Assembly: GCF_022835695.1 (NCBI RefSeq)
Contig: NZ_BQUV01000002.1
Coordinates: 186,001-250,000 of the forward strand
DNA length: 64,000 nucleotides
From: Bradyrhizobium sp. Ce-3
GTDB taxonomy: Bacteria; Pseudomonadota; Alphaproteobacteria; Rhizobiales; Xanthobacteraceae
Reading direction: 5' to 3'
Positions 52,571 to 60,940 of this stretch are shown here, in pieces (positions within the stretch are counted from its first letter, which is position 1; the number at the start of each line of letters is the position of its first letter). Under the pieces are notes generated by a model. It was not told the DNA's origin. It did no database searches and worked only from the letters and a program-made list of their open reading frames with translations. The position numbers and the translations under genes were made by a program.

Positions 52571-53533
52571 ATGGCGCATAATCACGATCACGACCATGAC
52601 CACAGCGGTCATTCTCACGGACATTCTCACGCCGGGCACTCTCACGCCGGGCACAGCCACGCGCCCGCCAGCTTCGGCACGGCGTTTGCGGTCGGCGCAT
52701 CGCTGAACACCGCCTTCGTCATCGCGGAGCTGATCTTCGGCTACTCCGCCAACTCGCTGGCGCTGGTCTCCGATGCCGTTCACAATCTCTCCGACGTCAT
52801 TGCGCTGCTGCTGGCCTGGGGCGGAGCCTGGCTCGCGGGCAGGCGCCCGACCGATACCCACACCTATGGCTACCGCCGCGCCTCGATCCTGGCGGCGCTG
52901 TTCAACGCCGGGCTGCTGCTGATCGCGGTCGGCGGCATCGCGGTCGAGGCGATCAACCGTTTTCGCGAGCCGGCCGAGGTTGCAAGCTGGACCGTGGTCT
53001 GGGTCGCGGCGCTCGGCATCCTGATCAACGGCGGCACCGCGCTGCTGTTCATGCGCGGCCGCGACAGCGATCTCAATGTGCGCGGCGCCTATCTGCACAT
53101 GGCGGCGGATGCCGGCGTCTCGCTGGGTGTCGTGATCGCGGCACTCTTGATCATGGCGACCGGCTGGCAGTGGCTCGATCCGGCGATCAGCCTCGCCATC
53201 GCCGTGGTGGTGCTGCTGAGCGGTTGGGAGCTTGCCCGCGACAGCGTCAATCTCGCGCTCGACGCGGTGCCGAAAGGCATCGACCTCAAGCAGGTAAGGG
53301 ACTATCTCGCCGCGCTCGAGGGCGTCACCGAGGTGCACGATCTGCACATCTGGGCGATGAGCACCAGCGAGACCGCGCTGACCGCGCATCTGGTGCGGCC
53401 CGGCGGACACGACGATGTGTTCCTGCATCGCGTCTGCGCCGAGCTGTCGGAGCGCTTCAGCATCCACCATGCGACGCTGCAGGTCGAGATCAGCAGCGAG
53501 ACCTGCCGGCTGGCGCCGGCCGAAATGGTCTAG
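52571..53533 (+). CDS. Cation diffusion facilitator (Zn/Co/Cd-type exporter) with His-rich N-terminus
   Basis: The 320-residue transporter has six hydrophobic segments with metal ligands HNLSD in segment 2 (LVSDAVHNLSDVI) and HMAAD in segment 5 (AYLHMAADAGVS), and a C-terminal metal-sensing domain (EVHDLHIWAMSTSETALTAH). It opens with a cytoplasmic His tract (HNHDHDHDHSGHSHGHSH) encoded by repeated CATTCTCACG-type units, a metal-buffering tail. It exports Zn or Co ions by proton antiport. Confidence 0.93.
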   Translation: MAHNHDHDHDHSGHSHGHSHAGHSHAGHSHAPASFGTAFAVGASLNTAFVIAELIFGYSANSLALVSDAVHNLSDVIALLLAWGGAWLAGRRPTDTHTYGYRRASILAALFNAGLLLIAVGGIAVEAINRFREPAEVASWTVVWVAALGILINGGTALLFMRGRDSDLNVRGAYLHMAADAGVSLGVVIAALLIMATGWQWLDPAISLAIAVVVLLSGWELARDSVNLALDAVPKGIDLKQVRDYLAALEGVTEVHDLHIWAMSTSETALTAHLVRPGGHDDVFLHRVCAELSERFSIHHATLQVEISSETCRLAPAEMV

Positions 53534-53663
53534 CCGGCAGCGGCCACATACTCGCGTTCAATTGATCGATCGACCGGCGTCGACGTCTTCCACCGCCGGC
53601 GACGAGACGGCACATTGCGGCCGCGCGCGCCGAAACAAACCGCCGCGACCAACGGAGGGCAAC

Positions 53664-54491
53664 GTGAAGAAGGCAATCGGTCTTGCGATGTTGTTCTGGG
53701 CGGTGGGCGCCGTGCCGCACGCCGGCGCCCAGCCGGCGAAATCGGGCGTCGAGCGGCTCTATATCCTCAACTGTGGCGAGGGCATTGCCGGCGACATTTC
53801 GCGCTGGTCGCCGGGCGTGAACGAAGGCAAGTCGATGGACTTCGTCGACAATTGCTACCTGATCAAGCATGCGCAGGGCTGGTTCCTGTGGGACACCGGC
53901 ATTCCCGACGCGGTGGCGGCGATGCCGAATGGCCTGGCGCCTGCCGATCCCAAGGCCGTGAGCTGGCGGCGGCCGAAGACGCTGGCCGCGCAGCTCGATC
54001 AGCTCGGGGTCAAGCCGTCGGACGTCAAGGCGATCGCCGTCTCCCATACCCATCCCGATCACATCGGCAATGTCGAGATGTTTCCATCCGCGATGCTCTA
54101 TGTGCAGAAGGCGGAGTATGACTGGCCCGGCGCCAACAACGCGCCGCGCTTCAAGCCCGAGCATCCCGTCACCAAGCTCGAGGGCGACCGCGACGTGTTC
54201 GGCGACGGCAGCGTCACCATCCTGTCGACACCGGGCCACACGCCCGGCCACCAGTCGCTGCTGGTGAAGCTGCCGAACACCGGCGCGGTGGTGCTGACCG
54301 GCGATGCCGTTCACTTCAAGGACAATTGGGACAATCGCCGCGCACCGAGCATGAACGCCAGCAAGGAGCAGACGTTGGCCTCGATGCAGAAGATCGCCGA
54401 TACGCTGACCAAGGAGAAGGCGCAGCTCTGGATCAACCACGACAAGGCACAGCGTGACGGGCTGAAAATGTCGCCGGACTTTTACGACTGA
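53664..54491 (+). CDS. Metallo-beta-lactamase-fold hydrolase, AHL-lactonase-like
   Basis: The 275-residue protein starts at a GTG behind GGAGGGC and has a signal peptide (GLAMLFWAVGAVPHAGA). The metal-binding set is intact: SHTHPDHIGN, STPGHTPGHQS, LTGDAVHFKDN and NHDKAQ. This order fits N-acyl homoserine lactonase-family hydrolases. No LuxI/LuxR pair is in the window, and export to the periplasm makes quorum quenching of foreign signals possible but unproven. Its 3' end overlaps the convergent XRE gene by 10 nt. Confidence 0.85.
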   Translation: MKKAIGLAMLFWAVGAVPHAGAQPAKSGVERLYILNCGEGIAGDISRWSPGVNEGKSMDFVDNCYLIKHAQGWFLWDTGIPDAVAAMPNGLAPADPKAVSWRRPKTLAAQLDQLGVKPSDVKAIAVSHTHPDHIGNVEMFPSAMLYVQKAEYDWPGANNAPRFKPEHPVTKLEGDRDVFGDGSVTILSTPGHTPGHQSLLVKLPNTGAVVLTGDAVHFKDNWDNRRAPSMNASKEQTLASMQKIADTLTKEKAQLWINHDKAQRDGLKMSPDFYD

Positions 54492-55303
54492 GCCGGTTTC
54501 GCGGCACTCGCTTTCGACCAGCTTCGAAAGGTCTGTGCGGTCTCCTCGTTCATCGGAAAGAAGCTTTCGATGCGCAGCTCCTGCAGCGTGACGTCCTGCG
54601 GCGTCCCGAGCGTCGCGATGGTGGTGAACAGCTGCAGATGGAGGTCGCCCTTGCTGAACAGCATCGGCAGCACCGGCCCGGATGTCGACCCCGCCGGCGG
54701 CGCGGCCAACGCGGCCACGACACCGTCGTAAGCCAGCAGCCGCTTGAGCAGATCAGCCGTCGCGGTGGTGCCGTCGGCGGCGGCATCGGCCTCGACGCTG
54801 CGGATGAAGTAGCCGGCCACTTCGGTCCAGTTGGTGAGATAGGGCCGCAGCACGCCGGGCGCGACCAGCGCATCGGCGAGATTGACCGGTGCGCCAGGCG
54901 CCAGCGGCCCAACCAGGAATTCCACCAGGTGTACCGCGCCTGAATTGGCGAGCAGCAGATTCCAGTGCCGGTCGACCACGACCGCCGGAAGCGGCGCCTG
55001 CTGCGCCAGGATGAAATCGAGCGCGTAGCGGATCTGGGCGAGCTCGGGCGCGGCGAGGTCGGTCTGCCGCCACACCGGGGCGAAGCCGGCCGCGACCAGC
55101 AGCGCGTTCTGCTGGCGCAACGGCACGTCGAGTGCCGCGGCGAGCCGGATCACCATGTCGCGGCTCGGTGCCGCGCGGCCGAGCTCGAGGAAGCTCAGAT
55201 GGCGCTGCGAGATGTCGGCGCGTCCGGCGAGCTCGAGCTGCGAGTGACCCTTGCGCTGCCGCCACCAACGCAGGCTGGCTGCAAAATCGCGCTGCTGCGA
55301 CAT
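54482..55303 (-). CDS. XRE family regulator with MmyB-like ligand domain
   Basis: The 273-residue protein has an N-terminal HTH (LRWWRQRKGHSQLELAGRAD, then ISQRHLSFLELGRAAPSRDM) and an MmyB-type sensor (RYALDFILAQQAPLPAVVVD and WNLLLANSGAVHLVEFL). It is divergent from an EamA exporter gene and probably regulates it. Three 13-bp repeats overlap its start. Ligand unknown; MmyB-like domains often bind fatty acid-like molecules. Confidence 0.9.
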   Translation of the reverse strand: MSQQRDFAASLRWWRQRKGHSQLELAGRADISQRHLSFLELGRAAPSRDMVIRLAAALDVPLRQQNALLVAAGFAPVWRQTDLAAPELAQIRYALDFILAQQAPLPAVVVDRHWNLLLANSGAVHLVEFLVGPLAPGAPVNLADALVAPGVLRPYLTNWTEVAGYFIRSVEADAAADGTTATADLLKRLLAYDGVVAALAAPPAGSTSGPVLPMLFSKGDLHLQLFTTIATLGTPQDVTLQELRIESFFPMNEETAQTFRSWSKASAAKPAQS

Positions 55304-55335
55304 GAATACCTACCAAGAATACTTGCCAGGAATAC
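55304..55335. promoter_or_regulatory. Three 13-bp direct repeats (GAATACxTxCCA)
   Basis: GAATAC starts at 55304, 55317 and 55330, exactly 13 bp apart, with related tails CTACCA, TTGCCA and CTGTGA. The first copy touches the XRE start codon and covers its ribosome site. The array lies in the gap between the XRE gene and the EamA gene, as expected for an autoregulated operator. Confidence 0.6.
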
Positions 55336-55408
55336 CTGTGAAGTAGTTGCGGGAATGACCTCGTCCGGCAAGATGCCACAAGCGAGCACGAAACGCATGA
55401 GGGCCGGG

Positions 55409-56287
55409 ATGGGCGAGTGGATCGGCGTTGCGATTGCACTGGTCTCCAGCTGCCTCGGCGGCACCGCCGCCGCGATCACACGTTACCTGGCGGGCAATGC
55501 CGACCCGATCACGCTTGCGATCCTGCGCTGGGCGATCGGCTTTCTCTGCGTGCTTCCCGCCGCGCTCCTGCTCGGCGCGAAGTGGCCGCGGCGCGAGGAC
55601 CTGACGGCGGTCGCAACCCTCGGCGTCGCCTTCTTCGGCGTGTTCTTCGTGCTCTACAACATCGCGATGTCCTACACGACCGCGGCGCGCGCCAGCCTTG
55701 CGCTGGCGACACTGCCGCTTTCGACCATGGTGGTCGGCGCCTTGCTCGGCATCGAACCGCTGACGATGCGCAAATCGGTCGGGGTCTCGATTGCGGTGAT
55801 TGGCGTCGCGGCGGCACTGGCATCCGGGCTGTCGGCGGCGCCGCCGGGGGCATGGCGCGGCGAGCTGATCATGGCGGCCGCGGTGCTTTGCATGGCATTC
55901 TACAACGTGCTGTCGCGGCCGTTCATCCGCCGCTCCAGCGCGCTCGGCTTCCTCGCGGTGGGTATGGGCGCGGGTGCCGCCGCGCTGCTGGCGGTGGGGG
56001 GCTTCACCGGCAGCCTGGCGACGCTGCGCGAGTTCGGTCCATCGCAATGGATCGCCGGGCTCTACCTTGGAATAGCCGGCGGGGCGCTGGCCTTCATCCT
56101 GTGGGTGCTGGCGCTGGAGCGGGCCTCGCCGACCCGTGTCGCCAACACCATGACGGTCAATCCGATCGCCGCCGGATTGCTGGCGAAACAGCTGGTCGGG
56201 GAGCCGATCACGGCCAATCTGGTGGTCGGCCTGATCGCGGTCTTCGCCGGGATCTGGATCGCGACGTCGGAGACCAGACCGGCCTGA
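55409..56287 (+). CDS. EamA/DMT family transporter, copy 2
   Basis: The 292-residue ten-segment transporter begins MGEWIGVAIALVSSCLGGTA and carries EamA motifs LAILRWAIGFLCVLPAALLL and LYNIAMSYTTAARASLALAT, and the second repeat ending EPITANLVVGLIAVFAGIWI. I choose the ATG at 55409 because AGGG lies 5 nt upstream; 55397 and 55355 are in-frame alternatives. It is probably under the XRE regulator. Substrate unknown (amino acids or metabolites). Confidence 0.86.
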   Translation: MGEWIGVAIALVSSCLGGTAAAITRYLAGNADPITLAILRWAIGFLCVLPAALLLGAKWPRREDLTAVATLGVAFFGVFFVLYNIAMSYTTAARASLALATLPLSTMVVGALLGIEPLTMRKSVGVSIAVIGVAAALASGLSAAPPGAWRGELIMAAAVLCMAFYNVLSRPFIRRSSALGFLAVGMGAGAAALLAVGGFTGSLATLREFGPSQWIAGLYLGIAGGALAFILWVLALERASPTRVANTMTVNPIAAGLLAKQLVGEPITANLVVGLIAVFAGIWIATSETRPA

Positions 56288-56479
56288 TCAGTTGCGCGGG
56301 GGGGCCGGCGCGGTCACCGGCGCGGCGGGCCCATGCTTCGGCTTCATCGTGCCGGCGTAGAACGACAGCGTGTACACCAGGACAATGCCGACCAGATACA
56401 CGCCATAGGACTGCGGCGGGGTGATCGCCCATTGCACGAGGCGTCTGATCGGGTTGGGCTGGCCGGGGTCGTTGTCCAT
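56288..56479 (-). CDS. Small single-pass membrane protein
   Basis: The 63-residue protein begins MDNDPGQPNPIRRLVQWAI, has one hydrophobic segment (GVYLVGIVLVYTLSFYAGT) and a Pro/Ala tail. It is convergent with the EamA gene; the two stop codons touch. No motif recognised. Confidence 0.65.
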   Translation of the reverse strand: MDNDPGQPNPIRRLVQWAITPPQSYGVYLVGIVLVYTLSFYAGTMKPKHGPAAPVTAPAPPRN

Positions 56480-56652
56480 GCGCCCTTGTGCGCGAAGGGC
56501 CGGACAAAGGGAAGCGGAATCGCCGGGCGCAAGCGGCGCTGTTCCGCGCAAAATGGTGAGGTGGGCGGCCTTGCAATGCCGCATCGGCGTCCGCATCTGA
56601 CACGCGACGACCAGCCCTTCCTCCCGCACCAATTGCCCGGCATAATCCGCTG

Positions 56653-57906
56653 ATGGAACTGACGCCCCGTTTACGCCTCATGAATTGGCTGGTCCGCCAG
56701 GGTCTCACGGGCCTGCCGGAAAACGACCTGCTGCGCGGCTTCTGCGAGCGCTGCCGGGCCGCCGGCATGCCGCTGTCACGGGCGATCGTGTTCATCGATA
56801 CCCTGCATCCGATCTTCGAGGGCCGCGGCTTCCGCTGGAACGACGGCGAGAGCAACGAGGCCGACATCTTCGAATACGGCTCGACCAGCAGCGGCGAGGC
56901 CAATCAGAACTGGCGGCAGTCGGCGTTCCACCACATGCTCGAAAACGGCCATGAGGAGATGGTGATCGATCTCGCCGAGACGCATGATTTCTCGATGATC
57001 GGCGAGCTCGCCGAGAAGGGCCACAAGCATTTCGCCGCCTTCGTGCATCGCTTCGGCGAGGCCGGCACGATCGGCGAGATGGACTGCTTCTACTCCTACT
57101 ACACCACGCGCCATTCGGACGGGTTCAGCGACCACCACATGGCGGCGCTGCGCGATCTGGTGCCGGTGCTCGGGCTTGCGATCAAGTCGGCCGCCCAGGT
57201 CGAGATCGCCCGCACCCTCGGTCGGGTCTATCTCGGCCGCGAGACGGCGGAGCAGGTGCTGCGCGGCCGCATGCAGCGCGGCATCACCGAGAAGATCAAG
57301 GCCGTGCTGTGGTATTCCGACGTGCGCGGCTCGACCGCGATCAGCGAGCGGATCGGGCCGGACGAGATCATTCCGTTCCTCAACGACTACGCGCAGGCCT
57401 CGATCGACGCGATCCATGACGCCGGCGGCGAGGTGCTGAAGCTGATCGGCGACGGCGTGCTGGCGATGTTCACCAGCGAGAGCATGGCGAGCGCCAAGCG
57501 CGCGGCGCTGCGGGCCGAGCACAGATTCCGCCACAACATGCGCGTGCTGAACGATCGCCGCGAGAACGAGAACCGGCCGACCACCACGGCCTATGTCGGC
57601 CTGCATGTCGGCGAGGTCTTCTACGGCAATATCGGCAGCGAGGATCGGCTGGATTTCACCGTGGTCGGGCCCGCCGTCAACGAGGTCAGCCGGATCGCCT
57701 CGATGTGCGCCTCGGTCGACCGGGAATTGCTGACCTCGACCGATTTCCGCACCGGGCTCGACGCCGCCGGCCGCAACTATCTGGTCTCCACCGGCCGCTT
57801 CGTGTTGCGCGGCATCGGCCACGCCCAGGATCTCTATACGCTGGATCCGGCCGTTACCGCCGACGAAGTCGTCGGCGGCAAGTATGAGCGCTACCTGGCG
57901 AGCTAA
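56653..57906 (+). CDS. Class III adenylate/guanylate cyclase with unrecognised N-terminal domain
   Basis: The 417-residue protein has a 205-residue N-terminal region of mixed helix and strand (sensor-like) and a C-terminal cyclase domain: KAVLWYSDVRGSTAISERIG (metal Asp), GGEVLKLIGDGVLAMF (second metal Asp) and FTVVGPAVNEVSRIA (Asn and Arg). All metal and transition-state residues look intact, so it probably makes cAMP. No membrane segment is obvious, so it may sense a cytoplasmic ligand. Confidence 0.9.
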   Translation: MELTPRLRLMNWLVRQGLTGLPENDLLRGFCERCRAAGMPLSRAIVFIDTLHPIFEGRGFRWNDGESNEADIFEYGSTSSGEANQNWRQSAFHHMLENGHEEMVIDLAETHDFSMIGELAEKGHKHFAAFVHRFGEAGTIGEMDCFYSYYTTRHSDGFSDHHMAALRDLVPVLGLAIKSAAQVEIARTLGRVYLGRETAEQVLRGRMQRGITEKIKAVLWYSDVRGSTAISERIGPDEIIPFLNDYAQASIDAIHDAGGEVLKLIGDGVLAMFTSESMASAKRAALRAEHRFRHNMRVLNDRRENENRPTTTAYVGLHVGEVFYGNIGSEDRLDFTVVGPAVNEVSRIASMCASVDRELLTSTDFRTGLDAAGRNYLVSTGRFVLRGIGHAQDLYTLDPAVTADEVVGGKYERYLAS

Positions 57907-58159
57907 GGGCTGGGCAGGGCACAACCCTTCTGCCGTTGCTCCGTTGCCAATCCAAGGTTGCGCGGTGTAAGCTCAACCCACCATGATGATCCGTATCCTC
58001 AATATCGCATCGGTCTTCTTCCTGAGCCTGTGACGGCACCGCTGCCCAAGCGGTTGGAAGACGAATGTGCTGACGGCCGCACGGCCTGAGGCATTTCATT
58101 GGACCGAATGAGCCCGACTGTCGCTGCTTCGCGCAGACGAATGTCGTTGGCTGAACGAT

Positions 58160-58996
58160 ATGAGGATTTTCATGCCGCCCCGTGACGACGAACCCGCGCG
58201 CGCCCTTGGCGACGCGCAGATACAGCAATTCATCCAAAATGGATTTGTCCGGATCGACCGGGCCTTTCCCCGCGCGCTTGCCGATCAGGGCCGTGCCATC
58301 CTGTGGCGCGATCTGCCGTGCGATCCGGCCGATCCGCAGACCTGGACCCGGCCGGTGGTCCGGCTCGGTCATTACGGCGATGAGCCGTTCAGGCAAGCGG
58401 CCAACACGCCCGTGCTCCGTGCCGCGTTTGACCAACTGGTCGGCAAGGGGCGCTGGCGCCCGCGACGCAATCTCGGAACCTTTCCGGTGCGGTTTCCAAG
58501 CCCGGACGATCCGGGGGATGCCGGCTGGCATATCGACGTGAGCTTTCCCGGCGAGAGCAGCGATCCCGACGAACGGCGTGAATTTTCGTCCTGGCGGGCG
58601 AATGTCACCTCGCGCGGCCGCGCGCTGCTGATGTTGTTTCTGTTCTCCGACGTCGGCGAGTGCGACGCGCCGACACGCATCAAGGTCGGATCGCATCGTG
58701 ACATCGCGCGGTTGCTCGAACCGGCCGGCGAGGCGGGCCTGTCTCACGCCATGCTCGACCCATTGGGCGCGGCGCTGGACCGGCCGGAGGCGCTGGCAAC
58801 CGGTGAAGCCGGCACGGTCTATTTGTGCCATCCCTTCCTGGTCCACGCCGCGCAGATGCATCGTGGCAAGGTGCCGCGCTTTCTGGCTCAACCGCCGCTC
58901 GCGCCGGCCGAACCGTTCAGGCTGGTCCGGGACGACGGCAGCTACTCACCGGTCGAAATCGCCATTCGGCTCGCGTTGCAGGAAGGGCGGAGGTGA
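58160..58996 (+). CDS. Phytanoyl-CoA dioxygenase (PhyH) family protein
   Basis: The 278-residue protein has the Fe(II)/2-oxoglutarate pattern: GWHIDVSFPGE (HxD), VGSHRDI, and HPFLVHAAQMHRG (third His and Arg). PhyH-type enzymes hydroxylate diverse small molecules. It overlaps the stop-linked start of the next gene by a strong ribosome site (GGAGGTGAT). Substrate unknown. Confidence 0.85.
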   Translation: MRIFMPPRDDEPARALGDAQIQQFIQNGFVRIDRAFPRALADQGRAILWRDLPCDPADPQTWTRPVVRLGHYGDEPFRQAANTPVLRAAFDQLVGKGRWRPRRNLGTFPVRFPSPDDPGDAGWHIDVSFPGESSDPDERREFSSWRANVTSRGRALLMLFLFSDVGECDAPTRIKVGSHRDIARLLEPAGEAGLSHAMLDPLGAALDRPEALATGEAGTVYLCHPFLVHAAQMHRGKVPRFLAQPPLAPAEPFRLVRDDGSYSPVEIAIRLALQEGRR

Positions 58997-59001
58997 TCGC
59001 G

Positions 59002-59511
59002 ATGCGCCTAGTCATTCTGACCGGAGCTTCCGGCTCCGGAAAAACCGCCATCGCCGAGTCGATCAGGATCGGGCGGCCCGAGCTGGCCAAAGTGCTGCAC
59101 TTCGACAGCATCGGCGTGCCTTCGCCTGAAGAGAGAGGAGCGTGGGGGCCGGATGGCGCGTGGCAGCGCGCGATGACGCTGGCCTGGATGGAGAGGATCG
59201 CGGCCACCTGTCGCGATTGTCAGCGGGTGTTGTTTGAAGGACAAATGCGGCTGGCGTATCTGCACGAGGGCTTGCGAGCCGCCGGCATCGCGGACGCCCA
59301 CGTGATCCTGGTGGATTGCGACGACGCAATCAGGGCGCGCCGCCTGATTACGGAGCGCCGCCAGCCGGAGCTTGCCAACCCGGAGATGATGAACTGGGCC
59401 AAATACCTGCGCAGGGAGGCGAACGAGGCAGGACACGAGGTGCTGGACACGTCCGAACTCCCGCTTGAGCGCTGCGTCGAACTGGTTTGCACACGTTTGA
59501 CGTCGGCGTGA
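59002..59511 (+). CDS. P-loop nucleotide/sugar-type kinase or AAA family ATPase
   Basis: The 169-residue protein has a Walker A GASGSGKTAIAESI at residues 8-21, a Walker-B-like VLFEGQM, VILVDCDD and an arginine-rich lid (DAIRARRLITERRQPEL). It resembles small phosphotransferases rather than AAA rings. Its GGAGGTGAT ribosome site overlaps the PhyH stop codon, so the two genes are tightly coupled. Confidence 0.78.
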   Translation: MRLVILTGASGSGKTAIAESIRIGRPELAKVLHFDSIGVPSPEERGAWGPDGAWQRAMTLAWMERIAATCRDCQRVLFEGQMRLAYLHEGLRAAGIADAHVILVDCDDAIRARRLITERRQPELANPEMMNWAKYLRREANEAGHEVLDTSELPLERCVELVCTRLTSA

Positions 59512-59520
59512 GCACGGTTG

Positions 59521-59554
59521 TTGCGAGGAGCCTGTTTCGCGTGGCTCCTCGCAA
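59521..59554. terminator. Bidirectional hairpin, GTCATTGCGAGG family
   Basis: TTGCGAGGAGCC-tgtttcgcgt-GGCTCCTCGCAA is a perfect 12-bp stem between the kinase stop (59511) and the MFS stop (59565). The following CAATGACG links it to the GTCATTGC repeat at 6701. Confidence 0.75.
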
Positions 59555-59564
59555 TGACGATCGT

Positions 59565-60806
59565 TCAGCAGCGCGCGGGTTCGCCGACCATGTCGGGCTG
59601 CCGCCTGAGCGACACCGCGGGAGACATCAGGATCACCAGCGCCTGGGCGGCGAAGATCGCGGCCGCGAGGTAGAGGCAGGCTTCGGCGCCGTAGAGGCCG
59701 CCGACGACGGCGCCGAGCGCGGAGCCGAGCGGGCGGGCGCCGTAGCTCATGATGTTGATCGCCGAGACGCGGCCGAGCAGCGAGGGCGGCGTCACCGACT
59801 GCCGCAGCGTGGTGGTCGAGATCACCCACAGGATCGGGCCGACGCCGAGCAGGAAGAAGCCGAGGCCCGCGAGCAGCGGCGTCGCGATCCAGGTGGTCGA
59901 CGCCATCACCAGCGAGGCGACGAGGCCGGTGACCGGGCCGAGCCCGATCACGGTGCCGAATGCCAGCCGCTTCATCACACGGGTCGCGAACAGCGCACCG
60001 ACCACCATGCCGACGCCGTACATCGCAAGCGTGGTGCCGACACCGGTGGCGCTGAGCCCGAGATGGCGCACCGCATAGGGCACGAACACGGCGAGCAGCA
60101 GGAACGACGCGGTGTTGAAGATGAACTGGGTGATGAACACCGGCCGCAGCAAGGCGTGATGCATCACGAAGGCGGCGCCTTCCTTGATGTCCTGCATCGG
60201 ATGACGCCGCGGGCCGGGCTGACGTGCCGGCTCGTAGAGGCCGGCGAGCAGCACGACCGCGATCGCCGACAGCGCCGCGGCAAACCCGAACGCGGGCGCA
60301 GCGCCGACCCAGCCGACCAGCACGCCGCCAAGCGCGGGGCCGCTGGCGAAGGCGACGGTGCGCGCCAGCTCGATGCGGGCATTGGCGGCCGGCAATTGCT
60401 GTGCCGTCACCAGCGACGGGACCAGCGCAGGCGCTGCGACGCTGTAGGCGACCGTGCCGCAGACCGCGATGAAACCGAGCAAGGCGAGCAGCGGCAGTGT
60501 CATCGCACCGAGCCACAGCAACAGCAGGATCGCGGCCAAAGCCGCGGCGCGCAGTGCCTCGGAGCCCGCCATCACCCAACGCCGCGACACCCGGTCGGCG
60601 AGCAGGCCGGCAGGAATCGCAAACAGGATGAAGGGCAGCGTCAGCGCGGTCTGCAACAGGCCGGTCTGGCCTTCGCCGACGCCGAGCACCAGCACCGCGA
60701 CGATGGGCGCGGCCGCAAGCGCAATCTGCTCGGCGGATTGCGCGGCGAGATTGGACCAGGCCAGGCGATTGAAGGTGCTCGGCAGGCGAGGCGTATCGGC
60801 GGACAT
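59565..60806 (-). CDS. MFS exporter, EntS-like
   Basis: The 413-residue protein has twelve hydrophobic segments and an MFS loop (GLLADRVSRRWVMAGSEALR) with the EntS-type start TFNRLAWSNLAAQSAEQIAL. AAPIVAVLVLGVGEGQTGLL fits drug or siderophore exporters. The ATG at 60806 (MSADTPRLP) is the natural start. It lies downstream of nothing co-directional; a terminator at 60894 precedes it. Confidence 0.87.
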   Translation of the reverse strand: MSADTPRLPSTFNRLAWSNLAAQSAEQIALAAAPIVAVLVLGVGEGQTGLLQTALTLPFILFAIPAGLLADRVSRRWVMAGSEALRAAALAAILLLLWLGAMTLPLLALLGFIAVCGTVAYSVAAPALVPSLVTAQQLPAANARIELARTVAFASGPALGGVLVGWVGAAPAFGFAAALSAIAVVLLAGLYEPARQPGPRRHPMQDIKEGAAFVMHHALLRPVFITQFIFNTASFLLLAVFVPYAVRHLGLSATGVGTTLAMYGVGMVVGALFATRVMKRLAFGTVIGLGPVTGLVASLVMASTTWIATPLLAGLGFFLLGVGPILWVISTTTLRQSVTPPSLLGRVSAINIMSYGARPLGSALGAVVGGLYGAEACLYLAAAIFAAQALVILMSPAVSLRRQPDMVGEPARC

Positions 60807-60893
60807 GGCAGAATCCTTGGAAAATTCGACTGCCCTTAGTGTGTGTTTGGAAGACGTCCGATCCCACCCGTTTCCCGACAACCCAAAAACAAA

Positions 60894-60912
60894 GCCCGCC
60901 ATGCGAGGCGGG
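60894..60912 (-). terminator. Intrinsic terminator after the flotillin operon
   Basis: On the minus strand GCCCGCC-tcgcat-GGCGGGC is followed by TTTGTTTTTG, a clear stem plus T tract, 29 nt after the flotillin stop. Confidence 0.85.
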
Positions 60913-60940
60913 CCTTGTCACTGATATCAGTGCGGTCGCC

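Noticed and set aside
42007-53533. Possible horizontally acquired island around recO-parC
   Set aside because: Gene order, overlaps and composition match the core block; no integrase, att repeats or composition shift seen.
57983-58033. A 16-codon frame beginning MMIRILNIASVFFLSL
   Set aside because: Looks like a signal peptide start but stops after 16 residues and has no ribosome site; could be a truncated remnant. The rest of the 57907-58159 gap shows nothing else.
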